This document shows, piece after piece, positions 1 to 6,562 of a stretch of 29,743 bases of DNA (its first letter is position 1; each line of letters begins with the position of its first letter). The notes below the pieces were generated by a model, which made no database searches, was not told where the DNA came from, and was given only the letters and a program-made list of their open reading frames with translations. The stretch comes from a virus. A program made the position numbers and the translations under genes. The DNA is taken from positions 1 through 29,743 of IMG/VR virus record IMGVR_UViG_3300005613_000306. One strand, given 5' to 3'.

Positions 1-162
1 ATACATCCGATAAAAGGCGTTAACACGGATATGCACGGCAATCCTATAAGTGGTAATAATAATTTGGTTTGGAACGACAAGCAAACCCTTACCAACGCAC
101 TAGCAAGGATAGCAGAACTGGAACAATCACTTAACGCTACTAAATCAAACCTAAACCTTTGA
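1..162 (+). CDS. Partial CDS, C-terminal end of an unknown protein
   Basis: Frame 1 is open from the first base to a TGA at 160-162, giving 53 residues of a gene that starts outside the window. The end (ALARIAELEQSLNATKSN) has heptad-like spacing of A/I/L and looks like a short coiled coil. The next promoter begins inside its last codons (TTTG at 158-161). No family is recognised. That it is a real gene end is an inference from the reading frame and the tight spacing to the next gene. Confidence 0.55.
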   Translation: MHPIKGVNTDMHGNPISGNNNLVWNDKQTLTNALARIAELEQSLNATKSNLNL

Positions 163-188
163 AAATTAAGAAATTAACCGTATATTAG
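158..188 (+). promoter_or_regulatory. Bacteroidota-type promoter for the left accessory genes
   Basis: TTTG at 158-161, a 19-base spacer and TATATTAG at 181-188 fit the Bacteroidota sigma-ABfr consensus (TTTG, about 19 bases, TAnnTTTG) with one mismatch in the -7 box. The start codon at 208 lies 19 bases downstream, so this mRNA would have a short leader. A small inverted repeat, TTAGT-AAG-ACTAA (184-196), overlaps the box and the expected start point and could bind a regulator. Confidence 0.6.
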
Positions 189-207
189 TAAGACTAAAAC
201 CAACTGT

Positions 208-567
208 ATGAGCAAGTATTATAAACACCGTAACGGATTAGTAGTAAAATGGTTAAATGATAACAATAGCATTGCTTTTACTGGTGTTGTTGTTAATGTG
301 GGCGGTTCGGCTTGGAAATTAAAAGAAAAAAATGATTACCTTTTCATTGAAGACTTTACCACATACACCCCAACACCACAAGAATTAGCAGAATGGGGCG
401 AAACAGCCGCGCTAAGCAACGATAATCCAAAAGACGACAAAGATATTAACCTACGCTTAGAGTGCCTTAAATTGGCTGTAATGTCAAATCAAGGTATTGG
501 ACATGATAGTGAAGTTTTAACTAATGAAGCAACTGAATTTTATAACTGGATAACCCAAAAGCCATGA
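208..567 (+). CDS. Hypothetical phage protein, 119 aa
   Basis: Not recognised. The N-terminal half has alternating charged and beta-type residues (HRNGLVVKWLNDN), followed by an acidic linker around residues 70-80 (NDNPKDDKD). The C-terminal end, 'VLTNEATEFYNWI', resembles the helical end of many small phage proteins that carry 'A..fy.Wi'. It is the first gene after a good promoter, and its TGA overlaps the next ATG by 4 bases (ATGA, 564-567), so the two are probably translationally coupled. It is AT-rich compared with the structural genes. Confidence 0.7.
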   Translation: MSKYYKHRNGLVVKWLNDNNSIAFTGVVVNVGGSAWKLKEKNDYLFIEDFTTYTPTPQELAEWGETAALSNDNPKDDKDINLRLECLKLAVMSNQGIGHDSEVLTNEATEFYNWITQKP

Positions 568-962
568 AACACCAACTAATACCAAACACCTATGCAATCT
601 GCGAAAGCACGGAGCAGTGTAAAGAACTATTCGAGTTGGCTAAAAGGAAGGGCATAAAAACTCATTTTGACCCAATAGATGATTCACAATATGCTACTTA
701 TGATTTAAGGCTACTTTCATTTAACGAAGAATATGGTTTGGTAGCTGATGGATATAATTGTCAAGAAAGCCTTTCAATGGACAATACCTTCATTGACCTA
801 CCCGAATTTACAGCCCGTTTAAAGGGAGAATGGGTAGAGGGTAAGACTGTAACGCTAAGTGATGGCACATGGATGATGTTGCTATCTGCATTAGATGCCA
901 GTGAGGTAAATGATTATTCAGATGTTATAAGTGAAATCAAGGAACAACTAAACAACCAATAG
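564..962 (+). CDS. Hypothetical phage protein, 132 aa
   Basis: Not recognised. It is an acidic soluble protein with no membrane segment or signal peptide. The pattern 'YAICESTEQCKELFELAKRKG' suggests a helical start. The central part, from about residue 30 to 80, reads as mixed alpha/beta. The C-terminal end (ALDASEVNDYSDVISEIKE) is helical and acidic. It starts in a 4-base overlap with the preceding gene and ends 3 bases before the next, so it sits in the same transcription unit. Confidence 0.65.
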   Translation: MKHQLIPNTYAICESTEQCKELFELAKRKGIKTHFDPIDDSQYATYDLRLLSFNEEYGLVADGYNCQESLSMDNTFIDLPEFTARLKGEWVEGKTVTLSDGTWMMLLSALDASEVNDYSDVISEIKEQLNNQ

Positions 963-965
963 ATT

Positions 966-1136
966 ATGGAATACTGGATAAGCATTGGGAGAGTTTTAAC
1001 TGACAGAGAAAGGGCTATTTTACCAGCACTTGTATATTCTGAATATATCGAATTACCCGTTGGGGCTTTTCATGGTGCTTTTATCCGCTTGATATGGTGG
1101 AAGTGGGGGATTGTTTTAGGTAAAAGCAAAAAATAA
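966..1136 (+). CDS. Small hypothetical protein, 56 aa, Trp-rich C-terminus
   Basis: An ORF of 56 codons fills the gap between its neighbours exactly (3 bases after one stop, 4 bases before the next start). The C-terminal end has a hydrophobic, Trp-rich stretch (FHGAFIRLIWWKWGIVLG, about residues 35-52) followed by a Lys-rich end, which could be a short membrane segment. The start region is nearly identical in DNA to that of the next gene: AGATTATGGAAT...GGATAAGC occurs at 961-983 and 1136-1155 with a 3-base indel. Function unknown. Confidence 0.5.
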   Translation: MEYWISIGRVLTDRERAILPALVYSEYIELPVGAFHGAFIRLIWWKWGIVLGKSKK

Positions 1137-1140
1137 GATT

Positions 1141-1380
1141 ATGGAATGGATAAGCGTAAAGGATAGGCTGCCCGAAATAAGCTCAAATGAGTTAGATGAT
1201 GACTTTGTAGAAGATATACTATTATTAGTTATTGTCTCAACAAGTGATGAATTTAGTGGTGGTCAAATAATTGTCGAAGGGTATTACTCAAATCTTGGGT
1301 TTCAAACCTATAAATTTTCGGATAGCTTTAGTGATGTGTTATATTGGATGCCTGCACCACCATTACCAAACAACGAATAA
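1141..1380 (+). CDS. DUF551 domain protein, 79 aa
   Basis: The N-terminal 'MEWISVKDRLPE' and C-terminal 'DVLYWMPAPPLPNNE' are the two hallmark blocks of the DUF551 family (PF04448), a short family common in phages and prophages: W-I-S-V-x-x-R-L-P at the start and W-M-P-x-P-x-x-P at the end. The whole protein is this one domain at normal length. Its biochemical role is unknown. It is read in series with the small accessory genes on both sides. Confidence 0.85.
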   Translation: MEWISVKDRLPEISSNELDDDFVEDILLLVIVSTSDEFSGGQIIVEGYYSNLGFQTYKFSDSFSDVLYWMPAPPLPNNE

Positions 1381-1386
1381 ATAATG

Positions 1387-1394
1387 TATCTTTG
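1387..1394 (+). promoter_or_regulatory. Possible -7 box (TATCTTTG)
   Basis: TATCTTTG is an exact match to TAnnTTTG and lies 16 bases before the ATG at 1411. No TTG is present 19-21 bases upstream, so the promoter would be incomplete. The match overlaps an earlier in-frame ATG at 1384, which is one reason to prefer the later start for the following gene. Confidence 0.35.
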
Positions 1395-1410
1395 TATAAA
1401 CCGCAAACCA

Positions 1411-1575
1411 ATGAGCGAAAAAATAGATTTAACACTTAGCAGGATACTTGTCTTGTTGATGGTACTTACTGGCGACTTCCCAACTTGGGCTGGTGCTATT
1501 ATCATACCTTTATTGGTTGTTCAATTTATAGGCTTTTCCATTAACTTGGTGAGAAAATACAAGGCTAAACCATAA
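1411..1575 (+). CDS. Small membrane protein, 54 aa
   Basis: The protein begins MSEKIDLTLSR and then has about 35 mostly hydrophobic residues broken by a short polar turn (TGDFPTW), so it could form two short or one long transmembrane segment, ending in the basic tail VRKYKAKP. The ATG at 1411 is chosen over the in-frame ATG at 1384 because the earlier one lies on a -7-like box and adds an unusual MYLCINRKP leader. Function unknown; holin-like or regulatory membrane peptides are possible. Confidence 0.6.
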   Translation: MSEKIDLTLSRILVLLMVLTGDFPTWAGAIIIPLLVVQFIGFSINLVRKYKAKP

Positions 1576-1579
1576 GACT

Positions 1580-1861
1580 ATGCCAGTACAAACATACAGG
1601 CGCAAACCGATAGAAGTACAAGCCATACTATGGGACGGGACTAACACCAAAGAAGTAACCGACCTAATAGGCGAGGATATGTTAATCGGTGTGGGCGAAT
1701 ACGGGATAGGCTTTAAGCTGAAAAACCCTACCCACTATGGCAACGACAGATTACTACTGCGACAAGGCTCTGTCTTGGTAAAGTACCCAAACGGGCAAAT
1801 GTCGAACGCTGGATTGTACCGACCCGAAGAATGGGAATTAGTAGAAACTAAACAGGATTGA
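1580..1861 (+). CDS. PGDYG-like phage protein, 93 aa
   Basis: 'QTYRRKPIEVQAILWDGTN' matches the very common phage start 'YRKKPVxxxAxxWxGxN' of PGDYG-type hypothetical proteins, and 'RQGSVLVKYPNGQMSNAGLYRPEEWELV' sits where those proteins have GDYIIKG...IYxPxxFExxY. The length (93 aa) is normal. The GDY core is changed to GSV here. The biochemical function of this family is not established. It starts 4 bases after the preceding gene and ends 3 bases before the next. Confidence 0.75.
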   Translation: MPVQTYRRKPIEVQAILWDGTNTKEVTDLIGEDMLIGVGEYGIGFKLKNPTHYGNDRLLLRQGSVLVKYPNGQMSNAGLYRPEEWELVETKQD

Positions 1862-1864
1862 TTT

Positions 1865-2011
1865 ATGCCATTACCGAAAGTAAAAGAAAAGGAAAAAGCA
1901 AGCGAGTATTTAAAGCGGTGCATACCAGTTGAAACCAATGCAGGCAAGTCCAGCGACCAAGCGGCGGCGATTTGCTATGCTGAATATAAAAAACAAACCA
2001 AAGCCAAATGA
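1865..2011 (+). CDS. Small phage protein with RC...AAICY motif, 48 aa
   Basis: The sequence 'MPLPKVKEKEKASEYLKRC...SSDQAAAICYAEYKKQ' follows a pattern I know from many phages: MPLPKPKxGExxxxFIxRCMxD...FPDxxQRxAVCYxxW. In other phages it occurs as a stand-alone peptide or appended to head proteins. It conserves Cys19 and Cys38. Its role is not established. It overlaps the next start by 4 bases (ATGA at 2008-2011). The sequence around its start (GATTGATTTATGCCA, 1856-1870) is repeated exactly at 2784-2798. Confidence 0.7.
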   Translation: MPLPKVKEKEKASEYLKRCIPVETNAGKSSDQAAAICYAEYKKQTKAK

Positions 2012-2406
2012 GCAGCCAAAAACTAGAACGATTTATTGATAAGTATTCAGATGTTGAGATGCGATTTGATAGTGTTGTAAACTTCAAACACGCTGGAAAG
2101 CATTACAGCATTGATTACGGCAAAACCACTATGCTAAGTTTCATTGATTGGATGTGCATCAGCGATTATAAAGTGTGGACTATAAGCAACGACAATGGGT
2201 TTACTTTTGTTACGGGAAACTTATTGCAAGCGTTCAAAGCTATATTGCACTACAACAAAGTAGGTAATGGCGATTTTTTACAGATAGTAGCGCACAAAAG
2301 CTACACGGCTGCATACCAAGATTTGCTGCAATGCGAGATTGATTTTACCGAAAGCGGTGGCGATTTGTCAGATTTTAAAATTGAAATTGTAAACCCTCAC
2401 AAATGA
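2008..2406 (+). CDS. Hypothetical protein, 132 aa
   Basis: Not recognised. It is a soluble alpha/beta protein. The N-terminal helix (SSQKLERFIDKY) is followed by 'HYSIDYGKTTMLSFIDWMC' and a central 'LLQAFKAILHYNKVGNGDF'. The C-terminal end is acidic with 'TESGGDLSDFKIEIV'. ATGA overlaps occur at both ends (with the genes at 1865 and 2403), placing it firmly in the operon. No catalytic motif is visible. Confidence 0.65.
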   Translation: MSSQKLERFIDKYSDVEMRFDSVVNFKHAGKHYSIDYGKTTMLSFIDWMCISDYKVWTISNDNGFTFVTGNLLQAFKAILHYNKVGNGDFLQIVAHKSYTAAYQDLLQCEIDFTESGGDLSDFKIEIVNPHK

Positions 2407-2789
2407 TAGATTTTAAAACACCGTGCCAAATACCTATCTTTGGTATAGAGAACGAGCCGACCTTTACAGAGTACGAAAGAAAACTATACAACTACGTACG
2501 CTATCAAATTGGCTACTTAGGTGTAATTGTTATGAGCAATGTTTTAAAGTTCTACCAAGAGCAGGAAATGTGGGAGGAGTGCAAAGCTATTCACAGGGCG
2601 ATTGTAAATTACTGCACTAAAAAGGGCATTGAAGTACCGCCACTAGATGACTACACAAGCTACCAAGATGTTATATTGAAATGGCAAAACGATGTAAAAA
2701 TACACCTATCAACTGACCATTTAGAAAACAGAACGGATTATTGTATAGGTAGAATTTACGATAAATTTATAGCTACCAAAATTGATTGA
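2403..2789 (+). CDS. Hypothetical protein, 128 aa
   Basis: Not recognised. The protein is mainly helical: 'FTEYERKLYNYVRYQIGYL' and 'VLKFYQEQEMWEECKAIHRAIVNY' are amphipathic. It also has several cysteines, at about residues 8, 60, 70 and 115. Translation starts in an ATGA overlap with the preceding gene. The stop is followed after 3 bases by the short reading frame at 2793 that looks like a truncated terminase-type gene start. Confidence 0.6.
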   Translation: MIDFKTPCQIPIFGIENEPTFTEYERKLYNYVRYQIGYLGVIVMSNVLKFYQEQEMWEECKAIHRAIVNYCTKKGIEVPPLDDYTSYQDVILKWQNDVKIHLSTDHLENRTDYCIGRIYDKFIATKID

Positions 2790-2792
2790 TTT

Positions 2793-2849
2793 ATGCCAGC
2801 AGGTAGACCAAGCGAATATAACGAAATGATAAAGCTAAGTACGGACTAA
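2793..2849 (+). pseudogene. Remnant of a terminase-small-subunit-like gene start
   Basis: An 18-codon frame reads MPAGRPSEYNEMIKLSTD and then stops. 'MxAGRPxxYxxE' is the standard beginning of one class of phage small terminase / DNA-binding proteins, where it is followed by a helix-turn-helix. Here the helix-turn-helix is missing and a PLD-like gene begins 11 bases later, so the simplest reading is a truncated relic. A functional small terminase candidate lies further on at 3452. A short expressed peptide cannot be excluded. Confidence 0.4.
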
Positions 2850-2859
2850 CACATATACC

Positions 2860-3459
2860 ATGAGCGAGATAGACAGCCTTCTGTTTCAGGAAAACAATAC
2901 CAGTGATAGCAACTTTAATGCCAAAGCGAAAAAAATAGCGTGGCGAAAGACCATACGAAAAGAAAGTAGGGATGAAGATTTTGACACACTAATAACATCA
3001 GTAGGAGGATTACCCAACACAGATGAAGCGGTAATAATCAAAACAAACGGATGCAGCGATACAGGTTCTATATTCACTTATATCAACCAAAAAGAAACAG
3101 TAACGGAAGTATACCTATCTACTTGGATAATAAGCCGAAGCAATATTGAACGCCTTTTAAAATGCTTTGATGCTGGAGCAACATTGACGTTTGTTGTATC
3201 AAAAAGATTAAAAGAACTTAAAAAGTCAGATTATGCTTATCTTGTGGAGCAATTCCAAAAAAGGAAAGGCATAAAGTATAAAGTGGCGAACTGCCATGCT
3301 AAAACATTTTCTGTAAAAACAGTACAAGGCAACCATTATACCGTAACAGGTAGCGGAAACTGGACGGAAAACCCAAGGATTGAAAATTACATCATTACAA
3401 ACGATGTAGAATATTTTGGACATAATAAGGAATGGATGGAGGAAGTAACCAATGGCTAA
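2860..3459 (+). CDS. Phospholipase D-like (HKD-type) domain protein, 199 aa
   Basis: Residues 146-175 carry a single PLD-type active-site motif: His146-x-Lys148, then G164-S-G-N167 and Glu175 ('NCHAKTF...TGSGNWTENPRIE'). The central 'SDTGSIFTYINQKETVTEVYLSTWIIS' is the matching Rossmann-like half of a PLD fold. One motif per chain suggests a dimeric nuclease or an inactive structural variant, as in Nuc/BfiI-type enzymes. The usual Asp after HxK(x)4 is not obvious. It sits directly before the terminase genes and overlaps the small-subunit start by 8 bases. A role in packaging or genome processing is only inferred from position. Confidence 0.7.
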   Translation: MSEIDSLLFQENNTSDSNFNAKAKKIAWRKTIRKESRDEDFDTLITSVGGLPNTDEAVIIKTNGCSDTGSIFTYINQKETVTEVYLSTWIISRSNIERLLKCFDAGATLTFVVSKRLKELKKSDYAYLVEQFQKRKGIKYKVANCHAKTFSVKTVQGNHYTVTGSGNWTENPRIENYIITNDVEYFGHNKEWMEEVTNG

Positions 3460-3856
3460 AACTGTATCAAACGATGCTGAAATAGCGATAAGAGTAGGCA
3501 AGATAGTGGAATTGCTTTTAAGAGGTTATACAAGGCGTAAAATTGTAGAATTAACTACAAATGATTACAATGTGTGCATTAAGACAGCAGACACTTATAT
3601 TGCTAGGGCAAAGGAGATTATAGTTGATGAAATGAAAGGTAGCCGTGATGAAATGATAGCAATGGCAGCTTCAAGATACCACGACCTTTACATGAAGAAC
3701 TATAACATACAAGACTACCGAGAAGCTAGGGCGGTTCAAGATAGTATGAATAAGTTGTTTGGTTTGGAAGCCCCCAAAGCGGTTGACGTAACCAGCGGAG
3801 GAGATAAGATAACTTGGAACGAGGTCAAGACCTATGACAAGCCCGAAAAAGAATAG
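3452..3856 (+). CDS. terS: Terminase small subunit candidate, 134 aa
   Basis: The N-terminal region 'IVELLLRGYTRRKIVELT...VCIKTADTYIARAKEII' reads as a helix-turn-helix of the kind found in phage small terminases, which recognise the packaging site and feed DNA to the large subunit. The C-terminal half has amphipathic helices (RYHDLYMKNYNIQDYREARAVQDSMNKLFGL) suited to oligomerisation. The segment 'YxxLYxxxxxxxDYxxAxxxQxxxxKLxGL' is typical of this class. Placement directly before the large terminase supports the call. Confidence 0.75.
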   Translation: MAKTVSNDAEIAIRVGKIVELLLRGYTRRKIVELTTNDYNVCIKTADTYIARAKEIIVDEMKGSRDEMIAMAASRYHDLYMKNYNIQDYREARAVQDSMNKLFGLEAPKAVDVTSGGDKITWNEVKTYDKPEKE

Positions 3857-3904
3857 TATTGATAATCAGTACCCAAACACGAAAAAACACGGGTTTAGCC
3901 AACA

Positions 3905-5188
3905 ATGAAATTATCACTTAAACAGACATGCGCCCTCGACCTTTTGGAGGACAATGTTACAAGTGAAATACTTTTCGGAGGCGGTGCCGGTGGCGGAAAA
4001 TCGGTACTCGGTTGTTATTGGATAACAAAGAGTGCGTTAAAGTACAAAGGTACTAGGTGGTTAATCGGCAGGGCAAAGCTAAAGACCCTAAAGGAAACCA
4101 CGTTGAACACATTATTTGAAGTATTTAAGATGCAGGGCATTACCACAGCCATGTACAACTACAACCAAACGAGCGGTATAATATCCTTTAGTAATGGAAG
4201 CGAGATATACCTAAAGGACTTATTCTACTATCCATCAGACCCTAACTATGACGAACTTGGTTCGTTAGAAATAACAGGGGCGTTTATAGACGAAGCCAAT
4301 CAGCTAGTAAAGAAAGCCAAAGAGGTGGTTAAAAGCCGTATAAGGTACAAGCTGGACGACTATGGATTGATACCTAAAGTGCTGATGACCTGCAACCCGT
4401 CAAAGAACTGGATATACAAAGACTACTACAAGCCCTACACCTCAAACGAACTGCGTAAGGATTGGGCGTTCGTGCCGTCATTGGTGCAAGATAACCCCGA
4501 TATATCCAAACACTACATAGACAACCTTAACAGCATACAAGATAAAGCCATTAGGGAGCGTTTACTAGGCAATTGGGATTATGACCTTAACCCTGCAAGG
4601 CTGATGCCTTACGATGCGTGTTACAACCTATTCACCAACGACCACGTTAAGGGCGGCACTAAGTACATCACAGCGGACATAGCCCGTTTCGGAAAAGACA
4701 AGACCGTTATAATCGTATGGGACGGGTTCAAAGCTATCGAGGTGGTGGTACACAAAACCAACACAATAACCGAAGCAGCCGACAACATCAAGTCGTTAGC
4801 CAACCGCTACGGTATACCCATGAGCCAAGTGGTGTGCGATGAGGACGGTATCGGTGGGGGTGTGGTGGATATGCTAAGGTGCAAGGGCTTTATAGCCAAC
4901 AAGACCAGCAGCACATACGCCAATACCAAAGCCGAGTGCTACTTTATGCTAGCCGAAAAGGTGAACAAAGCGGAAATGCACATAAGGTGCGATGACATGG
5001 AAATGATTATCCAAGAACTTCAGGCAATCGAACGGGCGAACATAGACAAGGACACGAAACCGAGCATCAACTCAAAGGAAAGCCAAAAGCAGATATTGGG
5101 ACGCAGCCCCGATTATGCTGACGCCTTGATGATGCGTATGTACTTTGAAGTTAATTCTAACGTAATTTATGGTATATTAGCGATATGA
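3905..5188 (+). CDS. terL: Terminase large subunit (ATPase/nuclease), 427 aa
   Basis: This is the DNA packaging motor. The Walker A loop is at residues 25-33 (GGGAGGGKS), Walker B with the catalytic Glu at 125-131 (GAFIDEA), and the coupling motif at 161-165 (MTCNPS region). The RuvC-like nuclease half has acidic residues at D258 (ITADIA), D312/D314 (VVCDEDGIGGG) and D403/D406 (SPDYADALMM). Length is normal and all catalytic blocks are intact. The start at 3905 puts the Walker A at the usual distance from the N-terminus. Its stop overlaps the next ATG, and a promoter-like box lies in its last codons. Confidence 0.96.
   Translation: MKLSLKQTCALDLLEDNVTSEILFGGGAGGGKSVLGCYWITKSALKYKGTRWLIGRAKLKTLKETTLNTLFEVFKMQGITTAMYNYNQTSGIISFSNGSEIYLKDLFYYPSDPNYDELGSLEITGAFIDEANQLVKKAKEVVKSRIRYKLDDYGLIPKVLMTCNPSKNWIYKDYYKPYTSNELRKDWAFVPSLVQDNPDISKHYIDNLNSIQDKAIRERLLGNWDYDLNPARLMPYDACYNLFTNDHVKGGTKYITADIARFGKDKTVIIVWDGFKAIEVVVHKTNTITEAADNIKSLANRYGIPMSQVVCDEDGIGGGVVDMLRCKGFIANKTSSTYANTKAECYFMLAEKVNKAEMHIRCDDMEMIIQELQAIERANIDKDTKPSINSKESQKQILGRSPDYADALMMRMYFEVNSNVIYGILAI
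5173..5180 (+). promoter_or_regulatory. Possible promoter box TATATTAG with leaderless spacing
   Basis: TATATTAG (same variant as at 181-188) lies inside the 3' end of the terminase gene and is followed by CGAT and then the ATG at 5185. A 4-base gap between box and start codon is the same as at 6224, 12792 and 20990. A TTTG at 5144-5147 is 25 bases upstream, which is longer than normal. The call depends mainly on the repeated spacing. Confidence 0.4.
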
Positions 5189-5442
5189 CAGAAGACATAA
5201 GACAAGCGATAAGCGCAGCCGTTGGGCGTGAGTTCACGTTTAAAGGCAGTACAAAGGATTGCCACATATTCAAGACCGAGCCTAATGATAATGGGCATTA
5301 CTTTTTATTCGTGGTTAAAATAGATAACGTGGCGGTCTGCTCACTGGTTGAAATAGATAGCGAAGGTGAAGTATGGGACGGGCGGTTATTTGATGTGGCA
5401 AAGTATGTAGACAATTTAAGGGCTAAAGGACACAACCTATGA
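5185..5442 (+). CDS. Hypothetical protein, 85 aa
   Basis: Not recognised. A small acidic protein with a predicted beta-rich core (HYFLFVVKIDNVAVCSLVEIDSEGEVWDG) and helical ends. The first residues (MTEDIRQAISAAVGREF) are amphipathic. It overlaps terL by 4 bases upstream and the chaperone-like gene by 4 bases downstream. It is probably a late protein by position; no motif allows a function. Confidence 0.6.
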   Translation: MTEDIRQAISAAVGREFTFKGSTKDCHIFKTEPNDNGHYFLFVVKIDNVAVCSLVEIDSEGEVWDGRLFDVAKYVDNLRAKGHNL

Positions 5443-6041
5443 CATTAAGACAGTACATTGACATAATGGATGCCCTTATAGGAGTTGAACTTACGGACGA
5501 CCTAACGGCAACTGACCTATTCGTAACGCACCCCAAAAAGGCGTACAAGATACTGGAAGTAACGACAGGCAAAGATGAAGCGGAACTAAAGAAACTACCG
5601 CCCACGCAAATAGCAGGAATGCTCGATGTGGCGGTCAGCGGTATTCAGATACCCAAGCCCTACGAAGTGCCTTTTATCGAGGTCAACGGAAAAACCTACA
5701 AAGCGTGCGAGCCGTTGTTAAAAGACATGGCAGGCGACAAGGTGGTTTATGGTGAGATAACCTTTGGCAATTGTTTGGAAGCCTTTACGATACTTGACAA
5801 CACCACCCACCAACACAAAGCAATACCGATGGTGCTGGCGTATGTGTACGAGGGTGAAGGACACCCCACCGAACGGGCGGCTGAATTTATGGACATGGAT
5901 TACAGGGATGCAGTAAGTGCTTTCTTTTTTTTTGCGAAGTTAGGAGCTGGATATATTCTACATTTATCAAGCCAACTAGGAGCGATTATAGGACAGACAA
6001 ACACAAAGCCGCAGCCAAAAGGGCAGGCGAAAAGGAGTTGA
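5439..6041 (+). CDS. Tail assembly chaperone-like protein, zero-frame product (gpG-like), 200 aa
   Basis: The pattern 'MTLRQYIDI...', a central conserved-looking domain (PYEVPFIEVNGKTYKACEPLLKDM region), 'HKAIPMVLAYVYEGEGHPTERAAEFM' and 'DAVSAFFFFAKL' resembles the first half of tail assembly chaperone genes as I recall them from Bacteroidota phages. These proteins bind the tape measure during tail assembly and normally come in a short and a frameshifted long form. A run of nine T (5925-5933) encodes Phe-Phe-Phe near the end, and the -1 frame stays open from 5885 to 6208. The zero-frame product ends in the polar tail TNTKPQPKGQAKRS. Position far from the tape measure is unusual, so the assignment stays tentative. 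Confidence 0.6.
   Translation: MTLRQYIDIMDALIGVELTDDLTATDLFVTHPKKAYKILEVTTGKDEAELKKLPPTQIAGMLDVAVSGIQIPKPYEVPFIEVNGKTYKACEPLLKDMAGDKVVYGEITFGNCLEAFTILDNTTHQHKAIPMVLAYVYEGEGHPTERAAEFMDMDYRDAVSAFFFFAKLGAGYILHLSSQLGAIIGQTNTKPQPKGQAKRS
5925..5933 (+). promoter_or_regulatory. Candidate -1 ribosomal frameshift site (T9 slippery run)
   Basis: Zero-frame codons here are TTC TTT TTT TTT GCG, so the run contains the canonical heptamer T_TTT_TTT. The -1 frame has a stop at 5882-5884 and then none until TAG at 6209-6211, so the overlap of the two open frames is limited to about 5885-6041 and this run lies inside it. Slippage would join 165 zero-frame codons to 92 codons in the -1 frame, giving about 257 residues. 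Confidence 0.6.
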
Positions 6042-6211
6042 TGCAATTAGGATGGTATTCTACGTTAAGGGAGGCAAGTCCAGACCTATCCACGGACGAC
6101 ATAATAAAAGCCAAACCAGCGCACGAGGTGTTTGCGTACATACTTAGCAAGCGAATGAACAACAAAGTAGAATACAAGACGCAAGTAATTATGAGCGAGG
6201 TTGCAAAATAG
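6041..6211 (+). CDS. Tail assembly chaperone T-like extension (-1 frame), 56 aa from its own ATG
   Basis: From ATG 6041 the frame reads MQLGWYSTLREASPDLSTDD and ends in 'VEYKTQVIMSEVAK'. The same frame continues upstream without a stop through 'KHKAAAKRAGEKEL' back to the T9 run. 'GWYSTL...A...D......VFAYL' matches my memory of the second half of Bacteroidota tail-chaperone gene pairs, which follow the first half in another frame. It may be made by -1 frameshifting, by re-initiation at the TGATG overlap (6039-6043), or both. The -33 element of the next promoter lies in its final codons. Confidence 0.6.
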   Translation: MQLGWYSTLREASPDLSTDDIIKAKPAHEVFAYILSKRMNNKVEYKTQVIMSEVAK

Positions 6212-6231
6212 GAAACTAATATTTATATTTG
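6201..6231 (+). promoter_or_regulatory. Promoter for the 6236 gene group
   Basis: TTG at 6201-6203, a 20-base spacer and a perfect TATATTTG at 6224-6231 match the Bacteroidota vegetative promoter. The ATG at 6236 is 4 bases after the box. Since transcription in this class starts only a few bases past the box, the mRNA probably begins at or within a base or two of the start codon. Same geometry as the promoter at 12769-12799. Confidence 0.8.
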
Positions 6232-6235
6232 AGGT

Positions 6236-6562
6236 ATGGAAATACACAAAGATAGTGCAGGCAATGTATGGGAATTTAGGGAGTTCCCTTATAAAGCTAA
6301 TAGCGACACTAACGAGTTGGTGGAACTTACTTTAACCGTACCTAAACTAAGCCCCGAACAAAAAAAGGCTTTAGATGAATTGCGACTAGAAAGCGATAAA
6401 TTTGTAAGCCAACTGCAAAAGGATGTAGTGAAAGCTATTGGTGATTACGAACACCAATTGCATCAACAACACCCTGAAATGAAAGGTAGGACTTTAGCCG
6501 AGATTGGCATAACCCCAACATTGACCTTTGAAGAGGATAGTATTAAAATCGAGTTCAAATGA
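6236..6562 (+). CDS. Hypothetical protein, 108 aa
   Basis: Not recognised. It opens with a short beta region (MEIHKDSAGNVWEFREFPYK), then a long helical stretch, KLSPEQKKALDELRLESDKF onward, and ends with 'PTLTFEEDSIKIEFK'. It directly follows a strong promoter with what looks like leaderless spacing, so it should be well transcribed. It overlaps the next gene by 4 bases (ATGA, 6559-6562). Confidence 0.65.
   Translation: MEIHKDSAGNVWEFREFPYKANSDTNELVELTLTVPKLSPEQKKALDELRLESDKFVSQLQKDVVKAIGDYEHQLHQQHPEMKGRTLAEIGITPTLTFEEDSIKIEFK

Noticed and set aside
1384-1410. ATG 1384 as start of the small membrane protein
   Set aside because: It overlaps a perfect TATCTTTG box and adds an atypical leader; ATG 1411 gives a normal N-terminus.
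3834-3908. 24-codon frame MTSPKKNSIDNQYPNTKKHG... just before terL
   Set aside because: It overlaps both terminase genes in a third frame and has no recognisable features; it may aid coupling but cannot be supported as a gene.
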